In this document: one piece after another, positions 31,563-43,331 of the stretch
Layout: each line of letters starts with the position of its first letter
Position numbering within the stretch: the stretch's first letter is position 1
Origin: Astragalus membranaceus
Taxonomy: Eukaryota > Streptophyta > Magnoliopsida > Fabales > Fabaceae
Assembly (NCBI GenBank): GCA_039519185.1
Contig: CM076848.1
Span: forward strand, 31,663,917 to 31,727,916
Length of the DNA stretch: 64,000 bases
Direction: 5' to 3'
Notes under the pieces: generated by a model
The model's database searches: none
What the model saw: the letters and a program-made list of their open reading frames with translations, nothing else
What the model was told of the DNA's origin: nothing
Position numbers and translations under genes: made by a program

Positions 31563-33690
31563 AGGCTACTGGTAATATCCATGGTATTAAGGTGTGTCGG
31601 GGCGCCCCAGTCCTAACACACCTCCTATTTGCTGATGATTGTTTCCTTTTCTGCAGAACCACTACCAGGGAGTGTACGACCCTTAAGGAGCTGCTTGCCT
31701 TATATGAGCATCCTTCGGGACAAGCCATTAATTTCCAGAAGTCAGAAGTTTTCTTTAGCAGGAATACTCCTCCGGAGGTGAAGGAGTCGCTCACGGGTGT
31801 TCTTGGTGTGTTTGAGTGCTTGGGGACTGGTAAGTATCTGGGTTTGCCTTCGATGGTGGGTCGTAGCAAAAACCGGCTGTTTGGTTATCTAAGGGATAGA
31901 ACTTGGAAGAGAATTCAGAATTGGACGGGTAGGCCTCTTTCAAAGGCTAGCAGAGAGGTGTTGGTAAAGTCAGTGGCCCAATCCATTCCTGCTTATTGTA
32001 TTAGCACTTTTCTCCTTCCTAAGTCATTACGGGAGGAGTTAGAGAAAATGATTAATTCTTTTTGGTGGGGTATGAATGTTGGTGCTTGTGGCGGTATTAA
32101 GTGGATGAGCTAGGATAAGTTATCGGTGAGAAAGGAGCATGGTGGTATGAGATTCCGACACTTTCATGGCTTTAATCTGGCCATGCTAGGGAAGCAGGGT
32201 TGGCGGCTTGCAACCAATCATGATACTATTGTTTCACGTGTCTTCAAAGCCAAATATTTCCCATTGGGGGACTTATGGGGGCTCGCTTGGGCCATAATCC
32301 TAGTTATGTATGACGTAGTATCCACTCTTCCCAGGTAGCAGTGAGGTTGGGGGCTCGATGGAAAGGTTGGTAATGGTAGATCTGTCAATGTTTGGACGGA
32401 CCCTTGGCTCCGTGGGAGGGGGGATCCATATGTGCGTACTCTGTTGGTAGTGGGACATGAGGAGCTTCGGGTTGGTGATTTAATGGATGCTCATGGTGGC
32501 TGTTGGAAGGAGACACTTGTGCACCAAATCTTTAATAGTGAGGAGGCAAATTGTATTTTACGCATGTCGTTGTTATGCCTACATGATGATGACACGCTGA
32601 TTTGGAATCGAAGTAGGGATGGATTATATTCGGTCCGCTCTGCTTATTACATGATCATGGAGGATATTGTTAATAATACGCACTTGAGAAGGCCTGGTGA
32701 TTGGATGAGTTTATGGCGGCTTCGTATTCCTCAAAAAGTGAAGCTACTTCTTTGGCGGATGGCTCGTGGGTGTCTTCCGACCAGGTGTAATCTTCATACT
32801 CGTCATGTACCGTGCCCTCGCGTCTATCCCAGTACGAGGAGCAGGACGAGGATGAGTTTCATGTGTTTTTTGGTTGTAGGCGTGTCGAGGATGTTTGGCG
32901 TCATGCCGGTCTTCGGACGGTGGTGTGTGGAAAGGTACAAGGCGGCGGTGCCTTTCGTGAGGTATTTTTTTTCTCTTCTTAGCTGTGGTAGTTCTCCCCA
33001 AGCGAAGGCAACGACGATGGTTTTCTGGTGTATTTGGAAGCGGCGTAATGAACGTGTGTGGGAGCATGTTGATCGTCCAGTGGGTATCTCGGTTCAGATT
33101 GCTATGGAGGTCCTACATGATTGGGAGTCCGTTCATCGTTTACGTGGCACGGGCCCGGTTGTTCATCGCCCTCCTATTTCTTCTACCTGGGCGAAACCGG
33201 TACATGGTGAGTTGAAGTGCAATGTTGATGTGGCGATCTTTGAACCACAAGGTATGTACGGTTTGGGTTTGTGTTTGCGTAATGCGAAGGGAGAGTTTGT
33301 TGCGGCGAAGACCATGAAGTTTAGTGGCGTTCCAACCCCGCAAGAAGCTGAGGCAACCAGAGCGGTGGAGGCTATTAGGTGGGTTCATGAGCTAGGAGTC
33401 CAGCGAGTAACCATTGAACTGGATTGTTTACCAGTTGTTAACGCTATCAACGGAAACCATCTCATAACTACAGAAGTTGGCTCTATTATTAAGAGTTGCA
33501 GGTCCTTGTTATCTACTTTTCAAAACTACAGGATTAGTTTTGCTAGGCGACAAGCCAATATTGTTGCTCATACTCTTTGCTAGAGCATCATCTATTTATG
33601 CTTGTTCCACTGTTTTTGATTATATTCCAACCTGTATTCGTGACATTATTTTTATTGAAATGAAGTAGTTTGGTTTCCGTCAAAAAAAAT

Positions 33691-33889
33691 TTGCCTGGTT
33701 TTAGTAGATTATAGTAAAAAGTGAGATAAAATAATTAGAAATAACATATTTGTCTTTAAAATAGATGATGTGTCAAATTTTTAGAAATGAGTAATTTAGT
33801 ATTTTTGGTAGTGGCTTGTTTGATTTGATTATATTTATAGTAGAAGTTGATAGTAGATAAATTAAAATGTGAAAAGAGAGAATGGAGGG

Positions 33890-33956
<67 letters not shown>

Positions 33957-33963
33957 GTGAGAG
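33691..33963. repeat. (TA)n microsatellite (33894-33952) with short AT-rich spacer
   Basis: AT-rich spacer after LINE-A, then about 59 bp of pure TA repeat. The last bases, ATAATAGTGAGAG (33951-33963), form the left TSD of LINE-B. Confidence 0.95.
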
Positions 33964-35640
33964 AGATTGGCTTCCTTAGACTATTTGTGAGCAGATTGAT
34001 CGGACCACCTGTGATTTCATTTGGCATGGTAATAATGATAAAGGTATTCATTGTGTTGGCTGGAACACTATAACCAGAATAAAAATCTTGGAGGGCTGGG
34101 TATTCGTGGAGCCAGGGAGGCGAACACAGCTTTGTTGGGAAAATTAGTTTCTGATATCCATCAACAAAAGGAGAAGCTCTGGGTCAATCTTATATCTGCC
34201 AAATACATTACTGATGGGTGTTTCTTGTTTACTCCGAAAGTTTCTGGTTCCCACATTTGGAATGCTATTTCTAAATCGCGGATTGCGCTTCAAGAAGGAT
34301 ATGGGTTCAGGATTGGTGATGGAGCTACATCAGTTTGGTACACTCCCTGGAGCCTGTACGATAAGATTAGCACTCTTATTCCTTTTGTGGATATTCATGA
34401 TATCGACCTTACTCTGAAAGACCTCATTGTGAATAATGAATAGAATTTTGATGCTCTCTATACATCGATTCCGGATCACTGTAAGGAGTATCTTCTAAGC
34501 AAGCTTCCTTTAACTAACAACGACGTGTCAGATTGTTTTACTTGGAGCTCCAACGTTGATGGTTATTACACTGCCAAAATGGGTTATGAGTGGCTGCTAC
34601 GACAACATCATGGTCCAAACACAGTAACTACAAACCACTCTTGGTCCTGGATTTGGAAGGACTATGGGCCTGAGAAGATCAAGGTTATGATTTGGAGCGC
34701 CTGCCATGATGCGCTCCCTTTTGCTGCTATGTTAAACCGATGGAACTTGCTCCCCTCTCCAAGTTGCAAGAGATGTAATGGTCCCACAGAATCGATACTG
34801 CACATTCTCAGAGATTGTCCCTTATCCTTCGAACTCTGGCGGTCCTTTAATTTTGTTGACACTAGTTTCTATGCTAATCAAGACATTGCTAATTGGTTGC
34901 ATCTTGGAGTCACTGGCACAAATTCTCCCTTATTCACTGCGGGCATTTGGTGGAATTGGAGGGCCAGGAATTCTATAGTTATTGCTAATGAAGCTTTTCC
35001 TCTATTTAAGCTTCGCATGGAGGTTACTAAACTTGCTGATAGTATCTCCCGCTATAACTCTGTTTTGAGCTCGCGCAACACTAGAGCAACAAGGTGGGTT
35101 ACTTGGCATCCCACTAGAGAAGAATGTACTATCCTGAATGTTGATGGTAGCTGCATTGGTAACCCGGGACCTTCTGGAATGGGTGGTGTTCTCCGAAACT
35201 CAAATGGAGATTGGCTCTTGGGTTTTACCGGGTATTTGGGGCATCATGACAACTTGTTTACTGAACTTATGGCTATGAATAGAGGTCTCCTTCTTGCTTG
35301 GGAAAAGGGCTATCGACATGTTTGCTACTCGGATTCTTTGCTCGCCATTTGGCTTGTCCATGGTGCTTTCAACCGACTTCATGCTTAGGCTACTATAATT
35401 CAGAACATAAAGAACTGTATAGGTCGGAATTGGGTGGTGCACCTTCTTCATACGCAAAGGGAGGGCAACTCCGCTGCAGACTTTATGGCAAAACTGTGAT
35501 CTTCTTCCACGAAGCACTGGAGTGTCCATGACCCCCCCCGGGGCATTGCAGACATTCTCGATAGGGATGCTGCTAGACATTTATTTCCTCGCTTTTAGTT
35601 TCTTTTTGCTCTTTTAATTTTCCCTTTGAATACCAAAAAA
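33964..35640 (+). pseudogene. LINE-B, 5'-truncated ORF2 C-terminus
   Basis: Encodes the region after the RT: GNNDKGIHCVGWNTITR, then LGGLGIRGAREANTALLGKL, zf-RVT (CKRCNGPTESILHILRDCPL) and RNase H-like (NVDGSCIGNPGPSGMGGVLR; YSDSLLAIWLV). TAG stops at 34441-34443 and 35386-35388, plus frame changes near 34060 and 35480, disable it. An A-rich 3' end is at 35634-35640. The perfect TSD ATAATAGTGAGAG occurs at 33951-33963 and 35641-35653. It belongs to a different LINE family from LINE-A. Confidence 0.9.
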
Positions 35641-35662
35641 ATAATAGTGAGAGCGATAGAGA

Positions 35663-35707
<45 letters not shown>

Positions 35708-36044
35708 GTGGGAAAGATAAGAGTGAGAGATAGCAATGAGAAAAATGTGTTTTAAAAATGAATGAGTTATGATGCGGATCCGGTGAGCACTCTCTCTTGC
35801 TCTCTCAACTTCAATTTTCATTTATTATTCTAAATTAAAAATAATCAAAGGTCTGGATTTTATCTGAAGACAATCCAATGGTGATATAAACTAGGTGACT
35901 GCATGACTGTACCACAGTCATGACCGACTGCACCCAATCTTTGTCCGTTTCAATAATAAGAAGGCATTCGTGTCGAGTCTTGTTGACATATTCAAAGTTG
36001 GGATGATGGATTTAATAGAAGAAAGACCCCAAACACAATATACA

Positions 36045-36110
<66 letters not shown>

Positions 36111-36243
36111 CCCCGGCCTGGCCCTGAATAATAATAAATAATAAATAATATGAAAATGAAAATAGGAAAAACAAAAAAGGGAAAACGTCATGAGTCATTA
36201 TATATGCCATTACCCAGAGGCTACCAACAAGATTCAAAGCATA
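35641..36243 (+). promoter_or_regulatory. upstream region of the MES17-like gene with microsatellites
   Basis: A (GA)n tract lies at about 35657-35706 and a (TA)n tract at 36050-36106. Between them is unremarkable AT-rich DNA. A TATATA element at 36199-36204 lies 40-45 bp before ATG 36244 and could act as core promoter if the 5'UTR is short. LINE-B ends only about 600 bp upstream of the gene. Confidence 0.5.
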
Positions 36244-38716
36244 ATGTTAGTGAAGGAAGAAGAAGAAGAAGAAGGCATGGGGGTGAAAGAAGAAGTTGAT
36301 TCCAAAGAACACTTTGTGCTTGTACATGGCATAAGTGGAGGTAGTTGGTGCTGGTACAAAATCCGTTGTCTTATGGAGAATTCAGGCTACAAAGTCTCAT
36401 GCATAGACCTCAAATGTTCTGGAATTCATCAATCTCATCCTGATTCTATTCTTACCTTCGATGATTACAATCAACCTCTCACCGATTTCATCTCTTCTTT
36501 GCCACAAAATGAAAAGGTAGTATTATTATTATTCATCATTCATGATTCTCTCTCTCAATGTCTCTTATAATTTCTCCACCTTATATTATTTATGTGCCTA
36601 TAGGTTATATTGGTGGGGCATAGTGCAGGAGGGTTGAGTATTACTCATGCTTGTCACAAATTTGCAAATAAGATCCGTTTAGCAGTTTATGTAGCAGCAA
36701 CTATGCTTAAATTTGGATATCAAACCGATGAAGATCTTCAAGATGTGAGTAGTCCTTTTCACTCTCTTAATTCTCTTTTCCTGTTTCAATTTCAATATTG
36801 TCTTCTTTCTTTTTATTTTTTTAATTAATTATTATTAATTAATTTAAACTTAAGATAAGATAGTGATGTGATGAATTGTAGTGTATAAAAAATGTTGAAG
36901 GTTTCCAGCAAGGAAGGATGTTGAAATATTTGGTTGCCAACTGTATTCACAAACAACAGATTAATTATTAAGCAACTCTGAGAGGCTCAAACTTAGCTGC
37001 TGCATATACAAACAAACCAGCAGCTGTTTCGCAATAAAGAAGTTTCTTTAACAAAATAAGACTTTATTTTATTCTCTTCCTTCCTAGTTTAGGACACAAT
37101 TCTTACTTAATTACCTAGTATATTTTATTCTCAATTTTGTCAATGCTGCTTACTTACCTATTTTTCAGGCTTTGACAACTAACTAGTTGTAATTAAATTA
37201 TGGTCAATAAAAGGGAACTTCAATTCTGAAAAATAATGAAAAAGAAACCTAACACTAATTCAATATCGCTTCAGAGCTTTATATGAAATCATTATGACAA
37301 ACTTCAATCTAATAAAGTTTTCTGTTTTCTTTTTCAACTAACTAGTGCATGTGTCTAGTTTCACTTATCATCATCATCATCATCATCAATAATTGTGTGC
37401 CATATCTAAACAAACATAAAATACCAATCCTTGAAGTAGTATTAATCATTATAAGCATCATTGGTAATCGTGTTATCTTGTTTAAACTTTAGAGACAAGA
37501 AATTGCCCAATCGGTTGTTTTCTCAACCAAAAATGGTTCTAATCCGACAGCTCTGTCTTTTCCACTTTGTCGTACCATAGCAAATCAATGATTGAAAAGT
37601 AAAAAATTAACAATTAACAAGCCTCTCAACTAGACTAGCTGCCTAGTATATATTTTGTGTAAATAATAATAGATATAATTAATGATACTTAGAAATTATT
37701 TATGAATTGTTTCATGCAGGGAGTACCTGATTTATCTGAGTTTGGTGATGTTTACGAGCTAAGTTTTGGATTGGGAAAGGATAAGCCTCCAACAAGTGCT
37801 TTGGTAAAGAAAGAGTTTCAACGTAAAATCATATATCCTTTGAGCCCTCACGAGGTACATTAATTTTTTCTCTCCCATGAAAAAGAAAGGACATGTCACA
37901 TGTGCATGCATTGCAAATTGCAATCTCTATAGAATAAAACTCTTCAATCGTTGCTTCTTTTTTCTCTCCCACGTGACAAATGCTTTGCTTCATACTTCAC
38001 CACATCCCCTGCTTTTGTCACATGCATGTAGGACCAATTAATGGCAAAATTATTCCAAATAAAAAGCAACTTTACAATATATTCTAGCCAGAATTTCTGG
38101 TTTATAATATGTAAGCAAGGCTTTATTTGGCGCTCACATTTTGCGTCGCAATCCTAAAATATACAAGCACCAAAAATACATGGACATATACTTTTGATGC
38201 TTATATTTTGGGACGGTGGAAGTGTCATAGAAAATTAATTGAGGTAAAAAATACAACCTCAATCATGGTCGGTGCTCAATAGTGCCAGCCAGAAGTTGTG
38301 GTTATACATATGTCATGGCAGACTTTTTTAAAAAAAAAACTCTTGTATGCAATGAATTAGGTGATGACATTAGGTGATGACATTGGGAAAAGCATAAGAA
38401 TTAAATGTTGAAAAATACTACTATACTATGACAGGATTCGACTTTGGCTGCAATGCTGTTGAGGCCAGGGCCATTGATGGCATTGACGAGTGCACAATTC
38501 AGAGAGGAGGATGGTATTATTGGTGAAGTGGAGAAGGTGCCTCGAGTGTACATAAAGACAAGACATGACAACGTGGTGAAGACAGAGCAACAGGAAGCCA
38601 TGATAAAGAGGTGGCCACCAGCTACAGTTTATGAATTGGACAGTGACCATAGTCCCTTCTTCTCAACCCCATTCCTTCTCTTTGGCTTGCTTCTCAAAGC
38701 TGCAGCTAGCTTTTGA
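36244..38716 (+). CDS. methylesterase, MES17-like (alpha/beta hydrolase)
   Basis: Four exons, 36244-36516, 36604-36744, 37720-37854 and 38435-38716, all joined at GT-AG sites in phase 0, give 276 residues. The family hydrolyses methyl esters of plant hormones; MES17 relatives prefer methyl-IAA (family knowledge). Visible: oxyanion-side FVLVHG (24-29), nucleophile elbow GHSAGG with Ser98, Asp228 in IKTRHDNVVK and His255 in DSDHSPFFS. Length matches the family (about 260-280). Start choice is open: ATG at 36190, 36244 and 36277 are in frame; 36244 was taken because 36190 overlaps a TATA-like motif and family N-termini are short and acidic. Probably cytosolic; no signal peptide or membrane segment. 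Intron 2 has an ATC microsatellite at 37367-37388. Confidence 0.92.
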
Positions 38717-40453
38717 TGTAGACAACAGTGGCAGTCACTATGTTCTTTTTTCTTTCTTTCTTTCTTTCTTTGCACCCCCTTATTTTGCTAAAAAAAAATA
38801 GTTGGTAATTACTTTAGCAAAATTATTGATTGTATTGTATCGTCGTGATGAATAATTTATCAACTATTTTACTACCATTTTTCCTCTAATTTGTTTGATA
38901 TTAAAATGTGACCCTTGAATAGTGGAAAAAGTACGTAGATGTTCCTAAAATATTGAAAACTTTAGCTAGCTATATTTTGGTTTGTATTTGCAAAATATAC
39001 ACTTGTGTATAAGCCTCAAAGGTGTGCTTGTAAGTTTTGAGCTGCAAACCAAAATATAAGCGGTGCTTGTGAGAATCACGTACAATATATATAGGGTGGT
39101 AAACGAGAGAGACCTCCCTAGGAAAAAAATCTTTAATATAACATTAGCATCCACTAATTATGGGTCCTTACGGTGTTCTGGGATGACCACACTACTTCTT
39201 GTACGAGTCAATGTCTGCTTGCCACGTCTCTCTTGCTTGTCTTCTAGTTGGAGGTGCATCGGTCTGCACATGGTCCGCATTGTGGCCCAGGCGATACAGA
39301 TGTTCTCCGTAGTACAAACTGTGTTGTTTGGGTTGCTCATCGCGTTCCTCGGGCTGCCTGCCTCGATCATCAGAGGTCCTCTTCGATCTTTAGGCTCCTC
39401 CTGGTTGACAGTCCGGACACCCTAGGTATTTTTTTTCAGTTTGCATACAAGTGACAAACACTGTAAATTCATACACGTAAAGTGAAGATCTGGGCTCGAA
39501 TTCGAGTAATCACAAAATATCCAGCCTATCAATATCGACTTTGCCAATTGTGTTCGACTTTACAGATAGTGAATTAGGGTATAGTAATTAATCTTATCAC
39601 ATTCGCTTAGTATACATTTGTTCAGTTTAGTTCTCATTGTTTTATTTTAATCCGTGTGTTTTTCTTAGTGCCAGTGATATACTTTTTCCATTTTAGTTTC
39701 AATAAGATACTTTTCCATCGTTTGAGTGCCTATTATGCAAGGGCTAATTAAACATAAATTAAATATTACGGGAATTAAAATAAAAAAATAAGTGCATAGT
39801 AGAGATTAAAAAATATTACCAAAATGAGAAAAAATTTATAGGGATTATTCTGAAAAAATATTTTAAAAGGACTATCACATAAAAGTAGGCATATTAGAGG
39901 GACCCAAATATATTTAAACCTAAAATATTTATGTTTGTAATGTTTTAAAATCACGAACAAAATAATTTTTAATGTTTTTTACTATTAAGTTTAGTATTAT
40001 AATATTTATGGTTTATTCATATTTTAAAGAAATCGCATCTTATGTATTTTTATAAATAAATAAATAAATAGATAAATCTAATGGTAGATAAGCGATTAAC
40101 CCTCATCCAATGTGGTGGTCTATGCTATAATTTTACATACGTTGGTGTACACACACATTCATGTCATGTAGTTTATTAACACTTATATTTTGTTAGTTTT
40201 ACTTTTACATTCATTTGTCCGGTTATAAGTTTGAATGAAAATATTGTATTAAATAGATAAATAGTAATAGTATTTTGTTAATTATTACAACTTTTGAAGA
40301 CAGTTTTACCGTACATTGTAGTCCTATCTGGTTCGAGTGATTAGTCTTTGCAGTTGTACGCAGGTTATATCATATTTACACCAAAAGTATTTTGTTAATT
40401 AATACTATGTTATACCAAGTTGTGTTGTATCATACAAAGGCAGAGACATATAA
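38717..40453. other. intergenic DNA downstream of the MES17-like gene
   Basis: The MES 3'UTR probably ends within about 200 bp (CTTT repeats near 38745-38770). At about 39160-39425 the base composition turns GC-rich; frames exist on both strands but no family is recognised, so it is probably transposon debris. (AAAT)n at 40053-40075. No supported gene. Confidence 0.55.
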
Positions 40454-40470
40454 TTAAATTAACTTATTCT

Positions 40471-40659
40471 TTTTTGGTTTTACACAGGATATCCACCACT
40501 GACCGCAATGACTAATCCCCTCGCTGAATTGTAGGTGCCTCGAGGGACAGGACAGCTAGCCCAAAGTTTTAACGCTGCTCCGTACCCAAGGTGGGGATCG
40601 AACCCACGACCCTTGGTTAATGGAGGATCAGCCCCAACCGCTAAACTCCACGCTCTGGT
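40471..40659 (-). mobile_element. tRNA-derived SINE, minus strand
   Basis: Poly(T) at the left end; the complement of GGGGATCGAACCCACGAC (about 40593-40610) is a near-perfect B box (GGTTCGATCCC). A 17-bp perfect TSD, TTAAATTAACTTATTCT, lies at 40454-40470 and 40660-40676. Confidence 0.92.
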
Positions 40660-40810
40660 TTAAATTAACTTATTCTATATTCAAATGAGTAATTTTATAC
40701 AGTAACATTTATTATTTCCTTTGAAAAGTAATAGTAACTTTGAAGAGAATATAAAAAAAAAAGTAGTCTTTCAAATTAAAAGCAAATAGGCACCGTTTGT
40801 TCCTCAATAA

Positions 40811-41745
40811 CCCGTTTGGTGAAGAAAAAAATTTCATTAACATATTTATGTAAAGCATGATGCTAAGTAGTGTGTTTTTGGATGCTTTAGTGATCGCAAT
40901 AGTATGTTTTTTGATGCTTTAGTGTTCGCAAAAAAATCCAAGTATTCAAATATGTAAAATTTGTGCTTCAAAAACCGGTTTGGTGAAAAAAAATACAATT
41001 TTGTGACAAAATACATAAAGGTGATCCTAAGCAGCGCGTTTTGAGATACTTTAGTGTTCGAAAAAAATTTAACCGTTCAAATACTCAAAGTTCATTCCTC
41101 AATATCGATTTTTTTTTAACTATTCAAATACGCAGAGTTTGTTCCTCAGTGATCGGTTTGGTGAAAAAAATCATTTCAAAACAAAATATGTAAAGTACGA
41201 TGCTAAGTAGTGTTTTTTGATGCTTTGGTGTTCGTAAAAAAATTCAACTATTCAAATATGCAAAGTTTGTGTCCCAATAACCGATTTGGTGAAAAAAATA
41301 TATATAATTTCGTGACAAAATACGTATAGTGTGATGCTAAGCAGCATGTTTTGGGATACTTTAGTGTTCAAAAAAAATTTAACTGTTCAAATACTCATAG
41401 TTCATTTCTCAATAACTAATTTGGTGAAAAAATAATAATTTCGTGACAAATATGTACACACTCTATTTTAGTTTTTAAGTTTGCAAAATCGCCTTTTTTA
41501 TTACATATTTTTTTAATTCATACTTACTTTCAATTTAAACAATATTTTCTCATGTAGTGTATTTTTGGATGCTTTAGTGATCGCAAAAGTATGTTTTTTG
41601 ATGCTTTACTTTTTGCAAAAAAATCCAACTATTCAAATATGCAAAATTGGTGCCTCAAAAACCGGTTTGGTGAAAAAAAATAATTTCCTGACAAAATACA
41701 TAGTGTGATGCTAAGCAGCGTGTTTTGAGGTACTTTAGCATTCAA
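40811..41745. repeat. degenerate tandem array, six units
   Basis: A CCGGTTTGGTGAAAAAAA-like start recurs at 40811, 40975, 41152, 41281, 41417 and 41662. Each is followed by GACAAAATACGTA, GTGATGCTAAGCAGCGTGTT, TACTTTAGTGTTCG and ATTCAAATA(C/T)GCAAAGTT segments. Spacing varies from about 128 to 245 bp, so units have insertions and deletions. No coding potential. Confidence 0.85.
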
Positions 41746-43331
41746 ATGATCAACAAATGAAACTTTTTCATATTGCAATTTTAAAAACAAATTTTAACAA
41801 GACATAAATTTTGTATTAACTAAAGTTGGTCCACGCTCTAGTTGGTCCACGCTCTAGTTATAGAAAAGCGATGGTTGGTTGGTATATCATTCCTCAGATG
41901 AGGCCCACACCAAGTAAAAAGGAAAAACAAATTAATGGGCCAAGCCCATGTGGGCATCTGTCATGTGAAAATTTAGTCATAGTTGGTGAAAATTGAAAAC
42001 GAATTTAATAGACAAATAGATTTTGCAAAAGTGAAAAACGGCGGTAATGTTTTGGTTCTGTTCGGTGTGTAGATATTCGTTACACGTGATGATGTTGTAC
42101 GCCGGCTAGATAATCTAGGCTAAAAAATCGGTTTTTGGGCAACCTACTCCCATTGTCTCAAAACCACAGCAATTAAATCCGAAAAAAAAACAGGGATCAC
42201 TACTCCCCAAATCTATCGGAACTGCGAGGATCAAAATCCTAAATTTCATCGTTTATTATTTTTTATTAATTTTTTTGAAATTTTCATAATCTCCAAAAAA
42301 TCTAAAAAAATTTGGATAACCTTATTTTGGTTTTATTAGATTTTTAGTGGTGTTTTTTTAATTTTTAAATTAGTTTTGACTCTTCAACAGATTTTTAGTG
42401 GTGTTTTTCTAAGATTTTTACACTAATATTCCTTATAATTTAATGCTGAATTTAATTTATTAATTATTTTACAAAACGAGTTTATCTATTTAGTAGATAA
42501 ATCCACAGTTAAAATAGATAAATCTGTTTTTTTAAAAATACATAAATAGATAAATCTGTTATCTATTTTTTAGTGGTGAAGTGAGTTTAACAAAGTTGCT
42601 CTAATTAATAACGGAGTGACATGTTATTAAGTGAAATTGCATTTTCCATTTATTTCTGACAATGACTAGTTCAATCATCGCTATCATCTCCAAATCACCA
42701 CCGTGGTCACGTCATTTTACAAGCACAGATAGTCGTTGTCAGAAATAATATGTGTAATGCAATGCAGAACCTGGAAGGATCCACAATCCAATATACTATC
42801 ATGATTAATGAGAATACTCGGGTCGATTTCTAACATTCATAAGCATCCAAGTATAAAAAATCAATGTTTTAAATCCATTCTAATTCTAATTAAATTAAAA
42901 TTGTGAATTACAATTCTATTTTAGATTCTAAATGGAAACGAAAACAATTCCACACTCAGACAAGTAAATCACAGGAAATTGAGACTCCCGAGTCCAGACA
43001 AAAACTCTGTATGATGAAACTTGAATTATTTCCATTGACTGAACAACAATTAGCCAAAACTTTCAAAAGCTAATAATAAAAAGGATGATACATGATCCAA
43101 GGTGGTTTGGCCTAGCAGAACCATGCTAAGTCCAGAAGGAAGAATATGTATTGAAATACTTCATAAAGTGAGAGGTTCCTAACTCAAATCCATGCAAAAA
43201 AAAATATCTTAAGAGAGAATGATACATGAAAACTTTTATGGCCAACATGAATACAAAAGATTAGTATTATACAATGAAACATGCTTATTAATTAAGGAGA
43301 GGACAACAAACATCATTGACAGACAAAAGAG
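41746..43331. other. AT-rich intergenic DNA and 3' flank of the LRR pseudokinase gene
   Basis: A 19-bp direct repeat, AGTTGGTCCACGCTCTAGT, occurs twice at about 41824-41860. TTTTTAGTGGTGTTTTT-type motifs recur at about 42340-42410. No supported gene; the last few hundred bases should contain the 3'UTR of the minus-strand gene. Confidence 0.55.

Larger units (their letters stand above)
27672..33690 (+). pseudogene. LINE-A ORF2 remnant, split by two solo LTRs
   Basis: Three pieces: 27672-28303, 29959-30032 and 31563-33690. The first encodes reverse transcriptase (SDKAPGLDGLNQAFFKRFWD, RPISLCNVIYKIISK, EQSAFVASRSILDN, then RGIRQGD). The second continues PLSPYLFILCAGGLL. The third has the RT LLFADDCFLF motif, the thumb and linker, a zf-RVT-like part and a C-terminal RNase H-like domain (NVDVAIFEPQGMYGLG; FARRQANIVAHTLC). 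Damage: TAA after MNVK (28084), TAG at 32111-32113, and several frame changes. The 3'UTR ends in an A-run after TTTCCGTC at 33680-33690. The 5' end is truncated within or just before the RT. Non-functional. Confidence 0.9.

Noticed and set aside
39063..39425. 120-codon frame in a GC-richer patch
   Set aside because: No recognisable domain, a competing frame on the opposite strand, and no splice or UTR context; left as unexplained intergenic DNA.
40593..40610. Possible tRNA gene (T-loop-like GGTTCGATCCC on the minus strand)
   Set aside because: No cloverleaf; poly(T) and a 17-bp TSD show that it is a SINE. The same reasoning applies at 48520, 4669 and 63129.
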